Source: Firmicutes bacterium UBA1065 (lineage in GTDB: Bacteria; Bacillota; Clostridia; Tissierellales; Sedimentibacteraceae). From it: a stretch of 29,117 nt of DNA. The translations under genes were made by a program, and so were the position numbers. Location: the NCBI GenBank assembly GCA_002316225.1, contig DCDC01000059.1:47777-76893 (forward strand), written 5' to 3'. Shown here in pieces: positions 8,099 through 15,977 of this stretch. Each line of letters starts with the position of its first letter. Positions within the stretch are counted from its first letter, which is position 1. Below the pieces are notes generated by a model that had not been told where the DNA came from, ran no database searches, and saw nothing but the letters and a program-made list of their open reading frames with translations.

Positions 8099-9120
8099 TG
8101 GCAAGCTTCACAAGAATTAAAGTAAAAAAGCAGTCCTGCGGACGGATGCTGGGCGCACTCTCCTACGTGCTGCAAGGGCACAAAGTAGGCTTTGAAGGTA
8201 GCAGGGTGGAGAGCGGCGTCAACTGTCTCCCCTATACCAGCTACCTTGAAATGATGACTACCAAGGAGAAATTCAAGAAAACCGGTGATGTGTGCTTCTA
8301 TCATTTCGTCCAGTCCTTCTCGGATAAGGAGAACATCACGCCATGGCAGGCTAACGAGGTAGCAAAAGAACTTGCCGAAAAGCTGTTCCCTAATTACGAG
8401 TGTGTAGTGGCTACCCATAACGATACAGACAATCTCCACTCCCACATTATCGTCAATTCGGTCAGCTTTAAGGACGGCCGTAAGCTACATCTGCCGCCCA
8501 CCTCCATCCAAGAAATGCGGCAGGTCAATGATGAAATCTGCATGGCGCACGGCTTTTCCGTACTGGAGCCTTATGATGGCAGAAAGAAAAAACGCAGGCT
8601 GACACCCGGCGAATACCGTGCCGCGGAGCGTGGGGAGAGCTGGAAATTTACGCTCATTAAGGCTATTGAGGAAGCCCTTCTCTATTCGGTTGATAAGGAA
8701 AGCTTTATTCAGAACATGGAATATGAAGGCTACTCCGTCCGCTGGGATCACCACAAATATATTCTGTTCACCACCCCGGAGGGCAAAAGCTGCCGTGACC
8801 GCAGCCTCCACGATGAAACCTATCTCAAGGAAAACCTCGAAAAGCTGTTTGCCTACCGAGCTGAACATGGCTTTACCCCACTGACCCCCGAGCCAGCCGA
8901 AGGCTGGATGGGTCAGATAGAGCGGACAGGGAGTCTGGCAAGCGACATCCTATCACTGGGCAAAAATCTTGAGAACACGGTCAATGTTTCGCCGCCCATT
9001 CCGCCCCAGACTTGGACAGACAGCAAGCGGCGTCAGCGGGAAGCCCTGAAAAAACTGGCACAGGGGCATAAGCTTTCCGGAGAGCAGGAGCAGGAGCAGA
9101 AATATATACAGACCATATAA
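8098..9120 (+). CDS. MOBP-type relaxase / mobilization nuclease
   Basis: This encodes 340 residues. I start it at ATG 8098, seven bases after GGAGG and overlapping the mobC stop by one base; an in-frame ATG at 8062 lies inside mobC and is unlikely. The metal-binding motif H107-NDTDNLH-S-H with IIVN following is the three-histidine signature of PF03432 relaxases. Tyr23 in ALSYVLQGHK is the likely nicking tyrosine. About residues 165-270 carry the family's second conserved segment (GESWKFTLIKAIEEAL). The enzyme would cleave one strand at oriT and pilot it to a recipient through a conjugation apparatus supplied by another element; no transfer genes are present here. The C-terminal tail is short compared with many relatives, so only the nuclease domain may be retained. 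Confidence 0.88.
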   Translation: MASFTRIKVKKQSCGRMLGALSYVLQGHKVGFEGSRVESGVNCLPYTSYLEMMTTKEKFKKTGDVCFYHFVQSFSDKENITPWQANEVAKELAEKLFPNYECVVATHNDTDNLHSHIIVNSVSFKDGRKLHLPPTSIQEMRQVNDEICMAHGFSVLEPYDGRKKKRRLTPGEYRAAERGESWKFTLIKAIEEALLYSVDKESFIQNMEYEGYSVRWDHHKYILFTTPEGKSCRDRSLHDETYLKENLEKLFAYRAEHGFTPLTPEPAEGWMGQIERTGSLASDILSLGKNLENTVNVSPPIPPQTWTDSKRRQREALKKLAQGHKLSGEQEQEQKYIQTI

Positions 9121-9145
9121 CCCCTATAAAGGAGAAAGGAACACT

Positions 9146-9439
9146 ATGGATAGAGAACAAAAAATCGCACGCCACTATTTAAACACCGGCATTCTCGGCG
9201 CCTACGAAACAGCTGATGTTGCCCACGAAGAAGAAGCAAACGGAAAGCTCGCTCCCTGCTTTGATGATGCCACTGTGTTTTTTGACACTGACCAAACCAT
9301 TGCACAGCGCACCATGGTGATAGAGGAACGCCGCTTTCGTATCTGCTCAGTGTTTCCCGCAGATACCGACTGTACACCAACGGATAAGCTGCTGGGGCTG
9401 ATTGACAGTGAGCTGAAAAAAGAAGCGCATATTGCATAA
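9146..9439 (+). CDS. Small conserved-looking protein of the mobilization module, unknown function
   Basis: This encodes 97 residues starting MDREQKIARHYL; ATG 9146 is preceded by AGAAAGGA at a good distance. It is acidic, with no signal peptide, membrane segment or cysteine pair; single Cys residues occur at TPC-, RIC- and DTDC-like positions. It sits 25 bp after the relaxase and 79 bp before the recombinase gene, in the same direction. I do not recognise a domain. Its position suggests a role in element control or excision, but nothing in the sequence proves it. Confidence 0.7.
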   Translation: MDREQKIARHYLNTGILGAYETADVAHEEEANGKLAPCFDDATVFFDTDQTIAQRTMVIEERRFRICSVFPADTDCTPTDKLLGLIDSELKKEAHIA

Positions 9440-9454
9440 CTGCGATAGACTTGC

Positions 9455-9497
9455 GGCAGCCGGTGCGGTATGATGTGTAGTACCGTACCGGTTTGCC
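9455..9497 (+). promoter_or_regulatory. Long hairpin just upstream of the recombinase gene
   Basis: CCGGTGCGGTA (9460-9470) pairs with TACCGTACCGG (9481-9491), with one G-T wobble and a 10-base loop; GGCA/TGCC extends the stem beyond a small internal loop. No T run follows, and the recombinase ribosome site (AGGAGG at 9507) starts ten bases later. It could be an operator, a recombinase binding site, or an RNA structure that limits recombinase expression. Confidence 0.45.
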
Positions 9498-9518
9498 TCA
9501 AGAATAGGAGGATTTACT

Positions 9519-11174
9519 ATGGCAAACCAAGAAAGATATACAATTTTATATGCAAGACTTAGTCAAGAGGATGACATTAAGGGCGACTCCAACAGCATCG
9601 TTAACCAAAAGCACATGCTGGAGAAATACGCACAGGAAAACGGCTTTTGCAACACGAAGTTCCTATATGACGACGGATTTTCCGGCACCAACTTCAACCG
9701 GCCTTCTTGGAACGAGGTCATGGCTCTGATTGAAAATGAACAGGTGGAAACCCTTATTGTCAAAGACCTGTCCCGTTTAGGCAGAGAGTATTTGGAGGTT
9801 GGCAGACTGACCGAGCTGGTATTCCCAAGCTGCGGGGTCCGCTTTATTGCCATCAATGATGGTGTGGACTCTCTGTATGAGAGCAGCAATGATTTTACGC
9901 CCATGCGCAACTGGTTCAACGAGCTCCATGCGAAAGATTCCAGTAAAAAGGTGCGTGCGGTAAAGCGAATGCAGGCGGAGCGTGGCGAAATCCTTGGCGG
10001 CAGGCCGCCCTATGGCTATCGCAGAGATGAAACGGTGCGCAAGGGTATCGTTCCTGACGAGGAAGCTGGAAATGTGATCAGACGTATTTTCGGATTATGT
10101 GCCGCGGGTAAAGGCCCCAACCAGATTGCCCGGGTTCTCACCCAGGAACAGGTGCTCAATCCAACCAATTACTATTACCGCAAAACCGGAGCATCACACA
10201 AGTCACTGGATACTACCATGCCCTACCGCTGGACGTCAAGTTCTGTGACCGCCATCTTGAACAACAGAACCTACCTCGGGCATATGCCGGGACTGCGTAC
10301 TACCACGCTGTCCTACAAGAACAAAAAGGCTGTTTATCATGATGAATCCGAGCAGATCTTAGTCGAGAACACGCATGAAGCATTGATTACACAGGAGCAG
10401 TGGGATATGGTGCAGGAGCTTCGACAGCGTAAAAAGCGTACACCTAAGCAGATGGAAGAACCGAATTTATTCTCTGGCTTGGTGTACTGCATCGACTGTG
10501 GCAAGCCCCTCGTCCTGCATCGTGCACACACCATGGATGCGATTAAGAACAATTTTATGTGCTATACCTACAAGAAAAAGGGCAAGGACATTTGCTCCTC
10601 CCACTACATCCGTGAACAAGACCTGATTCATATCATCCTTGATGACTTGCGTAGAGTCACCCATTTCGCCAGACAGAAAGAAGCCCTCTTTGCAGAGTAC
10701 ATCAACCGCAAAAACTCAGTGGAGCTTCGCCGTGAGATAACCAGTTTGCAAAGGGAGCTGGATGCGGCAAGGCGCAGAGACACAGAACTAACTGCGCTGT
10801 TCAAACGTCTTTATGAAGATAACGTGCTGGGACGAGTGACCAATGAGCAGTTTCGGATGCTGTCAGCCGATTACAATGATGAGCAGAAATCCCTCAGAGC
10901 TGCCATACCTGCCAGAGAAGCCAGACTGCAAAAGCTGATGGACTCTGCCTCCAATGTGGATGCCTTCATCGATAAAGCGAAACGGTATACTGAGATACGA
11001 GAGCTGACTCCTGAAATCCTACGGCTGTTCATCTCACGCATTGAGGTAGGCGAAAAGAGCACCAAATACTCTCGAACCGCAGAACAGGATGTCCGAATCG
11101 TCTATCGTGATGTTGGAATCATGGACAGCGTCCAGCCTGCAAAAGAAAACGGTGGGCAGGAAAACATTGCATAA
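9519..11174 (+). CDS. Large serine recombinase, TnpX/TndX-like
   Basis: This encodes 551 residues; ATG 9519 follows AGGAGG. The N-terminal catalytic domain has Arg13 and nucleophile Ser15 in YARLSQED, then DLSRLGRE (Arg86, Arg89) and the ELHAKDSSKKVR linker. This pattern is typical of the Tn4451 TnpX and Tn5397 TndX group. A recombinase domain follows (GGRPPYGYRRD onward, about 160-300), then a zinc-ribbon (YCIDCGKPL ... ICSSHYI, about 322-362) and a coiled coil (about 395-475). Such enzymes excise a circular form and reinsert it at short target sites using a two-base core. Being the last gene of the module, it probably lies close to the right end of the element. No frameshift or missing catalytic residue was seen, so it appears intact. 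Confidence 0.92.
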   Translation: MANQERYTILYARLSQEDDIKGDSNSIVNQKHMLEKYAQENGFCNTKFLYDDGFSGTNFNRPSWNEVMALIENEQVETLIVKDLSRLGREYLEVGRLTELVFPSCGVRFIAINDGVDSLYESSNDFTPMRNWFNELHAKDSSKKVRAVKRMQAERGEILGGRPPYGYRRDETVRKGIVPDEEAGNVIRRIFGLCAAGKGPNQIARVLTQEQVLNPTNYYYRKTGASHKSLDTTMPYRWTSSSVTAILNNRTYLGHMPGLRTTTLSYKNKKAVYHDESEQILVENTHEALITQEQWDMVQELRQRKKRTPKQMEEPNLFSGLVYCIDCGKPLVLHRAHTMDAIKNNFMCYTYKKKGKDICSSHYIREQDLIHIILDDLRRVTHFARQKEALFAEYINRKNSVELRREITSLQRELDAARRRDTELTALFKRLYEDNVLGRVTNEQFRMLSADYNDEQKSLRAAIPAREARLQKLMDSASNVDAFIDKAKRYTEIRELTPEILRLFISRIEVGEKSTKYSRTAEQDVRIVYRDVGIMDSVQPAKENGGQENIA

Positions 11175-11181
11175 GAGAGAA

Positions 11182-11211
11182 CAAGGCGGACAGCTTTCAC
11201 CGTCCGCCTTG
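11182..11211. terminator. Strong hairpin after the recombinase gene
   Basis: A perfect 10-bp stem, CAAGGCGGAC / GTCCGCCTTG, with a 10-base loop begins eight bases after the stop codon. It lacks a T run, so it may act as a weak terminator or 3'-end stabiliser, or be part of the right end of the element. The stretch from here to 11317 shows no gene. Confidence 0.5.
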
Positions 11212-11317
11212 CCTCAGAACCCCAGTCCACAACCTGTCCCTTTGAACGAGAACAGAATACTACAGGTGGTTTTTTATGTGATTAATTATGATGGTTTTTC
11301 AATACTTAAAGACTGAA

Positions 11318-12103
11318 TTAATATGCAAATATCATCCTGCCGTATTGAATGGCTACCGGTTTTGATAAGATCCACTGGTTGGTTGATGAATCGTCATAGT
11401 AGAACAAGGCACCTTTTGTGGTATCTACCCCGCTTAATGCTTCCTTTGCAGCCTTGATGCAGTCCTCATTGGCAGGTCTTTTAATCCATCCGTTTTCAAC
11501 CGGGGTGAATTGGTAATAGCCGTTGATGTTTTGATTGATTACACCGCTGATGGTAGGTGCAAACAAACCGCTTTTCACCCTGTTAACCACAACCGAGCCG
11601 ACAGCAACCTTAGCCTCATAGGGTTGGCTTTCCGCTTCAGCCATTATCAATCTTGCAAGCAAGTCCAATTCTTGGGCAGTATAGTTTACCACAGGAGCAC
11701 TTGCAGCCACAGGTTTTTCTTCTGCAATATCTGCCGGTAGTAAGGGAATATCCAATACCTGTCCCACATATATGTAATCCGTCCAAATGTTATTGGCTTG
11801 TCTCAAATTAAATAATGAAATATTGTACTTCTGAGATATTTTATATAGAGTATCACCGGCCTGTACTGTGTATTTAACATCCGGAATATTAATGACTTGT
11901 CCAACATATAAATCATAGTTTTTTAAATTGTTGGCAACCATTATATTTGACACGCTTGTGTTGTAGGCCATGCTTATTTTGTAGAGGGTATCACCTTTAG
12001 CTACCGTATGGGTGGCTGCATATGCGTCTGAATGTATTGACGCGGATAGACCGATTATCAAACCAGTGGTTAATAAAAGAGATTTAAAGTATTTTTTCTT
12101 CAT
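11318..12103 (-). CDS. LysM-containing cell wall hydrolase, SleB/CwlJ type
   Basis: This encodes 261 residues. The ATG at 12103 is preferred over the one at 12109 because AGGAGG abuts the earlier codon and stands six bases from the later one. Residues 1-29 form a signal peptide ending DAYA. Two LysM domains follow (about 31-74 and 77-120, each with GDTLYKIS and YVGQV). After a short Ala/Pro linker comes a Hydrolase_2 domain (about 148-250). Its Glu156 in MAEAESQPYEAKVAVGSVVVNRV-like context matches the catalytic glutamate of germination-specific lytic enzymes (context cited as AEAESQPYE and VVVNRV). It would bind and cut peptidoglycan outside the membrane, plausibly in spore germination or wall turnover. 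The C-terminus (YGRMIFAY) looks complete, so insertion of the neighbouring element did not truncate it. Confidence 0.88.
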   Translation of the reverse strand: MKKKYFKSLLLTTGLIIGLSASIHSDAYAATHTVAKGDTLYKISMAYNTSVSNIMVANNLKNYDLYVGQVINIPDVKYTVQAGDTLYKISQKYNISLFNLRQANNIWTDYIYVGQVLDIPLLPADIAEEKPVAASAPVVNYTAQELDLLARLIMAEAESQPYEAKVAVGSVVVNRVKSGLFAPTISGVINQNINGYYQFTPVENGWIKRPANEDCIKAAKEALSGVDTTKGALFYYDDSSTNQWILSKPVAIQYGRMIFAY

Positions 12104-12109
12104 TTTCAT

Positions 12110-12377
12110 CCTCCTTATGCCTTCATCCCATATACCCCCGGTACTCGTTATTCTATAGAGATTCGGCTGGTAAAATTGTAATCAATATTTAATATTGAAT
12201 CAATGGAAAGACCTTGAAGCGTAGGATATATAACACATGGATTGAAATATATTCATTGGGCCGGAGGAGCATCCAATCAAAATATCGTTGAAATTACAAG
12301 GTAAATCTATAACAATGGGCAAAATGTTAATGTTTTCTTAAGTTGCATTTGGGCAGAAAGTGCCCTCCCCTAAGGAC
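12110..12377. other. Gene-free stretch with one AT-rich palindrome
   Basis: I see no convincing gene. TCAATATT-T-AATATTGA at 12182-12198 is a near-perfect palindrome about 75 bp upstream of the hydrolase start and could bind a regulator. No clear sigma-A promoter was found for the hydrolase, which may be read by a sporulation sigma factor. Confidence 0.4.
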
Positions 12378-12409
12378 AAAAAAAAGAGATTCTGTATTCC
12401 AGAATCTCT
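12378..12409 (-). terminator. Rho-independent terminator of the redox operon
   Basis: Read on the minus strand, AGAGATTCTG and CAGAATCTCT form a perfect 10-bp stem with a 5-base loop, followed by eight T residues. It lies about 100 bp after the stop of the large flavoprotein gene and is a textbook terminator for that operon. Confidence 0.9.
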
Positions 12410-12420
12410 GACTGTTGATG

Positions 12421-12448
12421 GGATCCTTCGCTTACGCTCAGGATGACA
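12421..12448 (+). repeat. Dispersed palindromic repeat, half copy
   Basis: GGATCCTTCGCTTACG followed by CTCAGGATGACA matches one half of the 63-bp repeat found at 20.1, 21.9, 23.3 and 26.2 kb. A further degenerate end (GCTCAGGATGGCA) lies at 12471-12483. The other half is absent here. Confidence 0.75.
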
Positions 12449-12512
12449 TATGTGGTTTCTCATAAAATATGCTCAGGATGGCATATTATGAATGACATAA
12501 AAGGATTTGTCC

Positions 12513-15500
12513 TTATAAGGCTTTGATACAGTTTTCTTTTAGTTTTGCAAGGAATGCTTTTTCTACCGTGTCGAATACCTGGTATTCTTTTTCTTTTCCT
12601 CTAAAGGCAGGTACGTAAAGCTTAACCCCTGCTTGGCCCTCAGTGTCTTCTTTGTATTCCGCATTTAGAAGTTGAGCTAATTTTTTGAACATTTCAAGGT
12701 TTGACATGCCTGTCAAGGGTTTAATTACCTGAACTGCCTTTCTTACCGTACCGTCTGCACTTACCAAGGTACCGCTGCTTTCAGCCAAGCTGCAGAGAGG
12801 TAGTACATATTCGGCCTGGGCTGTAGTTTCATTTTCTAAAATGTCAAATGCAGCAAAGAATTTAAGTTTACCTGCTGCTTCCTTTAGCTCAGGGATATTA
12901 CCCAACACATCTTCGCCTATAACAACTAAACCTTTAAGCTCATTGTTGACCAAGGCTTTTTTGATTTCTTTACCTGGTGTTCTGAAACCTAAGTTCCAGG
13001 CACCCTGGCTGTTTGCCTTAGCTTTTAAAGTTATCAGACCCCTGTGGGGACGCCTGTTGTTTCCTGTTAAAAGGATAATATCGGCCAATACCTTAAGGGC
13101 TGCCTTGGGAACCGTGTTTTCATCCGCAAGGATGATTGGCTTCCTTGCTTTCCTGAAGGCTTCGGCTACCTTTAAAGCCTCAGGTAGAACTTCAACCTTG
13201 TCCAGGGCTTTAACCAGCTCTTCTCCATTTTCATAGCCGGTTATTGCTTCTTTCCTGATAAATCCGCTGTCAACCAATGCCCTCAGCACTCTCGCAAAGA
13301 ATACTTCATAGTCTGTCACGTCGGCTTTTGTTGCAAAAGCATCAATTTTAGTCTTATTTGTTGATAAAGAAATCAACTTCTTTGAATTTGACAACCTTCT
13401 AAGCTTCATTCCTGCCGAAGGATGGTGCTCATACAACTGTCCTACGGAAATTATCAAGTCCGCATTGTCCAATTCTTCAATTTTTATGGTGGATTCATTC
13501 CTGCCCAATACTGCTTCTATACCCGGCTCTGAATCAAGGGTAAATGAACCCTTATACCCGGTATTCAACTCATCTGCCACGGCCTTGATGTATTTAAGCT
13601 CTTCGTTGGTTAGCTTAGGTGATACCACAAACGCTATTTTATCATCCCCATACATGTTTTGTATGCTTCTTAAGCGCTTGGCTGTTTCAAATAATGCAGT
13701 ATCCAGTGATATAGGTTCAAAGCTTCCCTTAACCTTAACCTTGGGCTTAAGGAGCCTGTTTTCATGGTTAATGTGCTCAATACCGAATTTTCCCTTGCCG
13801 CAGGCAGGTATTTCACTTTCCCTGCTTGAAGCAAGATATACCATGTTGTCCTTGTGCTCATATACGATTTCGCACCCAACCGAGCAGTAGCTGCACACGG
13901 ATTTGGTTTTTTCCAAATCCAGGGGTATTTCTTTCATGTTGTTCCTTCTGTCAAGCCATGCGCCAACCGGGCATACATCAATGCAGTGGCCGCATGAAAT
14001 ACAGCTTGTCATCTTTAATTCCTGCTGGAAGGCAGGTGCCACAAAAGTAGCATTTCCTCTTTCCACAAAACCCAAGGCCGATGCTCCGACCACTTCGCCG
14101 CAGGCACGGACACAGAGCCCGCAAAGTACACATTTGTCCACATTCTGTGAAATGAAGGGATGGTCGGTTTCCTTGAATTTCTTTTCATTTGTCGCATGAT
14201 ATTTCTTTGTATCTACTTCATATTTCTTTATATATTCAACCAACTGGCATTCAAAATAATCCTTGCAGCCGCATTCAAGACATCTTTGGCCTTCTCTCAC
14301 GGCTTCTTCCTCTGTCATGGTTGGAAGTATGGGTTGAAAATTATGCTTCCTAATTTCAGGCTCCACGGTTCTGTGAGGAACCCTATGAACTGCTTGTTTA
14401 TCTTTAAAATCTTCTTTTGTTACTTCCGTGTAAACCAGGGGGATGTCCTTGTAAGGAATCACTTCTCCAGCGAGATAGGTGCTAATAACTTTTGCGGCAC
14501 GTCCGCCCTGGGCAACAGCCTCAATAGCTATCCCGGGTCCGGTTGCGGCATCTCCTCCCGCAAATACTCCTTCGAGATTTGTTTCAAAGGTTCCTTCCTT
14601 AATTGCTATGTTTTTCTTTTTTCCCAAGCTTACATTAATACTGCCACAGTTAACTTCCTGTCCTATTGCAGCAATTATCGTATCGGCTTCAAATTCTATA
14701 AACTCACCTGTTGGAAGGGGGCTTTGTCTTCCCGATGCATCCTTTTCACCAAGAACCATCTTTTCGCACCTTAGTCCGGTCACCTTCTCTCCGTCACTTA
14801 GAACCAATGAAGGTGCCGATAAGAATGAGAATATGACTCCTTCTTCTTTGGCTTCTTTAATTTCTATTTTTTCGGCAGGCATTTGCTCTTCGCTTCTCCT
14901 GTAAACAACCCTTACTTCTTCCGCTCCAAGACGTATGCATGTTCTGGCAACATCCATGGCAGTATTGCCTCCGCCAACCACTATTACCTTTCTGCCTATT
15001 CTTACGGGTTTGTTTTCCGCAACCTTTATCAAGAAATCAATACCGCCCAGAACTCCCGGAGTATTTTCCCCTTCGCACCTGAGGGGTGAGCTCTTCCATG
15101 CCCCTATTCCAAGGAAGACAGCGTCATATTTGCTCCTCAAATATTCCAGAGATATATCTTGACCGACTTTTACCCCGTAATGGAATTTTGCCCCCATTTT
15201 TTCAATGATTGCAACTTCTGCATCAACCACGCTTTTTGGAAGCCTGTATTCTGGAATACCGTACCTAAGCATTCCGCCGGGTTTTGGCATTGCTTCGAAT
15301 ATATCTACTTCATGCCCGTCCACTAAGAGGTAATAGGCGGCAGACAAGCCTGCAGGGCCTGCCCCCACAACAGCAACCTTCTTGCCTGTGGCAGGTTTTA
15401 ATTCGGGGATGTATGGATTCCCTGTATTTAAGTCATAATCAGCAGCAAAGGTCTTTATGCATGCTATCGATACCGGTTCTTCCACATGCTGCCTGCGGCA

Positions 15501-15962
15501 TGCAGCCTCACATGGGTGAGGACATACCCTGCCTATACATGCAGGAAGGGGCAGCTTTTCTTTTATGAGTTTTAATGATTCGATATATTGTTTGTTGGCA
15601 ACCAAACCCACATATCCCTGGACATCGGTATTAGCCGGACAGTTTAAGGTGCAGGGAGCTTTACAGTCTCCGATATGCTGGGAAACCAAGAGATTGAGGG
15701 CGTTGTTTCTTGCCTCGATCACCCTGGGGGTGTCCGATCTTACCACTAATCCGTCTGTAACGTAGGTTGCGCAAGCCCTTGCGATTTTAGGCTGTCCCTC
15801 GATATCTATGATACATAGACCGCATCCTGCATAAACCTCCAACCTTTTGTCGAAACACAAGTGGGGGATTTCTATACCATTTTCTAAAGCTGCTTCCAGT
15901 ACTGTTTTCCCGGCTTCAGCTGTAATCTCTTTTCCGTTTATATTTAATTTTACTAAGGCCAT
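12513..15962 (-). CDS. NuoG/GltD/ferredoxin/FDH-like fusion flavoprotein, Stn-type transhydrogenase large subunit
   Basis: This encodes 1149 residues. A NuoG-type [2Fe-2S] domain has C36, C47, C50, C64. A cluster motif follows (H96, C100, C104, C108), then a GltD/NfnB-like module. That module has clusters at C142-C155, an FAD site GAGPAGL (200-206), an NADPH site GGGNTAMD (330-337) with YRRSEEQMPA, and GVFAGGDAATG. Further clusters are at 561-572, 611-621 and 654-664. The C-terminal part is formate-dehydrogenase-like with C690, C693, C697, C721. Where active formate dehydrogenases have Cys or selenocysteine, this protein reads SFTLDSEP (806-813), so the molybdenum site looks lost. The layout fits the large subunit of Stn (Sporomusa-type) transhydrogenases, which couple NADH and reduced ferredoxin to NADP+. 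Alternative: a subunit of an NAD(P)-linked formate dehydrogenase or hydrogenase. It is the last of three genes, 15 bp after the NuoF-like gene. Confidence 0.85.
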   Translation of the reverse strand: MALVKLNINGKEITAEAGKTVLEAALENGIEIPHLCFDKRLEVYAGCGLCIIDIEGQPKIARACATYVTDGLVVRSDTPRVIEARNNALNLLVSQHIGDCKAPCTLNCPANTDVQGYVGLVANKQYIESLKLIKEKLPLPACIGRVCPHPCEAACRRQHVEEPVSIACIKTFAADYDLNTGNPYIPELKPATGKKVAVVGAGPAGLSAAYYLLVDGHEVDIFEAMPKPGGMLRYGIPEYRLPKSVVDAEVAIIEKMGAKFHYGVKVGQDISLEYLRSKYDAVFLGIGAWKSSPLRCEGENTPGVLGGIDFLIKVAENKPVRIGRKVIVVGGGNTAMDVARTCIRLGAEEVRVVYRRSEEQMPAEKIEIKEAKEEGVIFSFLSAPSLVLSDGEKVTGLRCEKMVLGEKDASGRQSPLPTGEFIEFEADTIIAAIGQEVNCGSINVSLGKKKNIAIKEGTFETNLEGVFAGGDAATGPGIAIEAVAQGGRAAKVISTYLAGEVIPYKDIPLVYTEVTKEDFKDKQAVHRVPHRTVEPEIRKHNFQPILPTMTEEEAVREGQRCLECGCKDYFECQLVEYIKKYEVDTKKYHATNEKKFKETDHPFISQNVDKCVLCGLCVRACGEVVGASALGFVERGNATFVAPAFQQELKMTSCISCGHCIDVCPVGAWLDRRNNMKEIPLDLEKTKSVCSYCSVGCEIVYEHKDNMVYLASSRESEIPACGKGKFGIEHINHENRLLKPKVKVKGSFEPISLDTALFETAKRLRSIQNMYGDDKIAFVVSPKLTNEELKYIKAVADELNTGYKGSFTLDSEPGIEAVLGRNESTIKIEELDNADLIISVGQLYEHHPSAGMKLRRLSNSKKLISLSTNKTKIDAFATKADVTDYEVFFARVLRALVDSGFIRKEAITGYENGEELVKALDKVEVLPEALKVAEAFRKARKPIILADENTVPKAALKVLADIILLTGNNRRPHRGLITLKAKANSQGAWNLGFRTPGKEIKKALVNNELKGLVVIGEDVLGNIPELKEAAGKLKFFAAFDILENETTAQAEYVLPLCSLAESSGTLVSADGTVRKAVQVIKPLTGMSNLEMFKKLAQLLNAEYKEDTEGQAGVKLYVPAFRGKEKEYQVFDTVEKAFLAKLKENCIKAL

Positions 15963-15977
15963 GTATAATCCTCCTTT

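Noticed and set aside
5113..11317. Direct-repeat att sites flanking the element
   Set aside because: Only short chance matches (such as ACAGGT) were found by eye; a serine recombinase needs only a two-base core, so the ends cannot be called.
12513..13880. Active molybdenum or tungsten formate dehydrogenase
   Set aside because: The ligand Cys/selenocysteine position reads SFTLDSEP, and no in-frame TGA suggesting selenocysteine is present.
14160..14774. 204-codon plus-strand open frame
   Set aside because: It is antisense to the large redox flavoprotein, whose motifs continue unbroken through this region.
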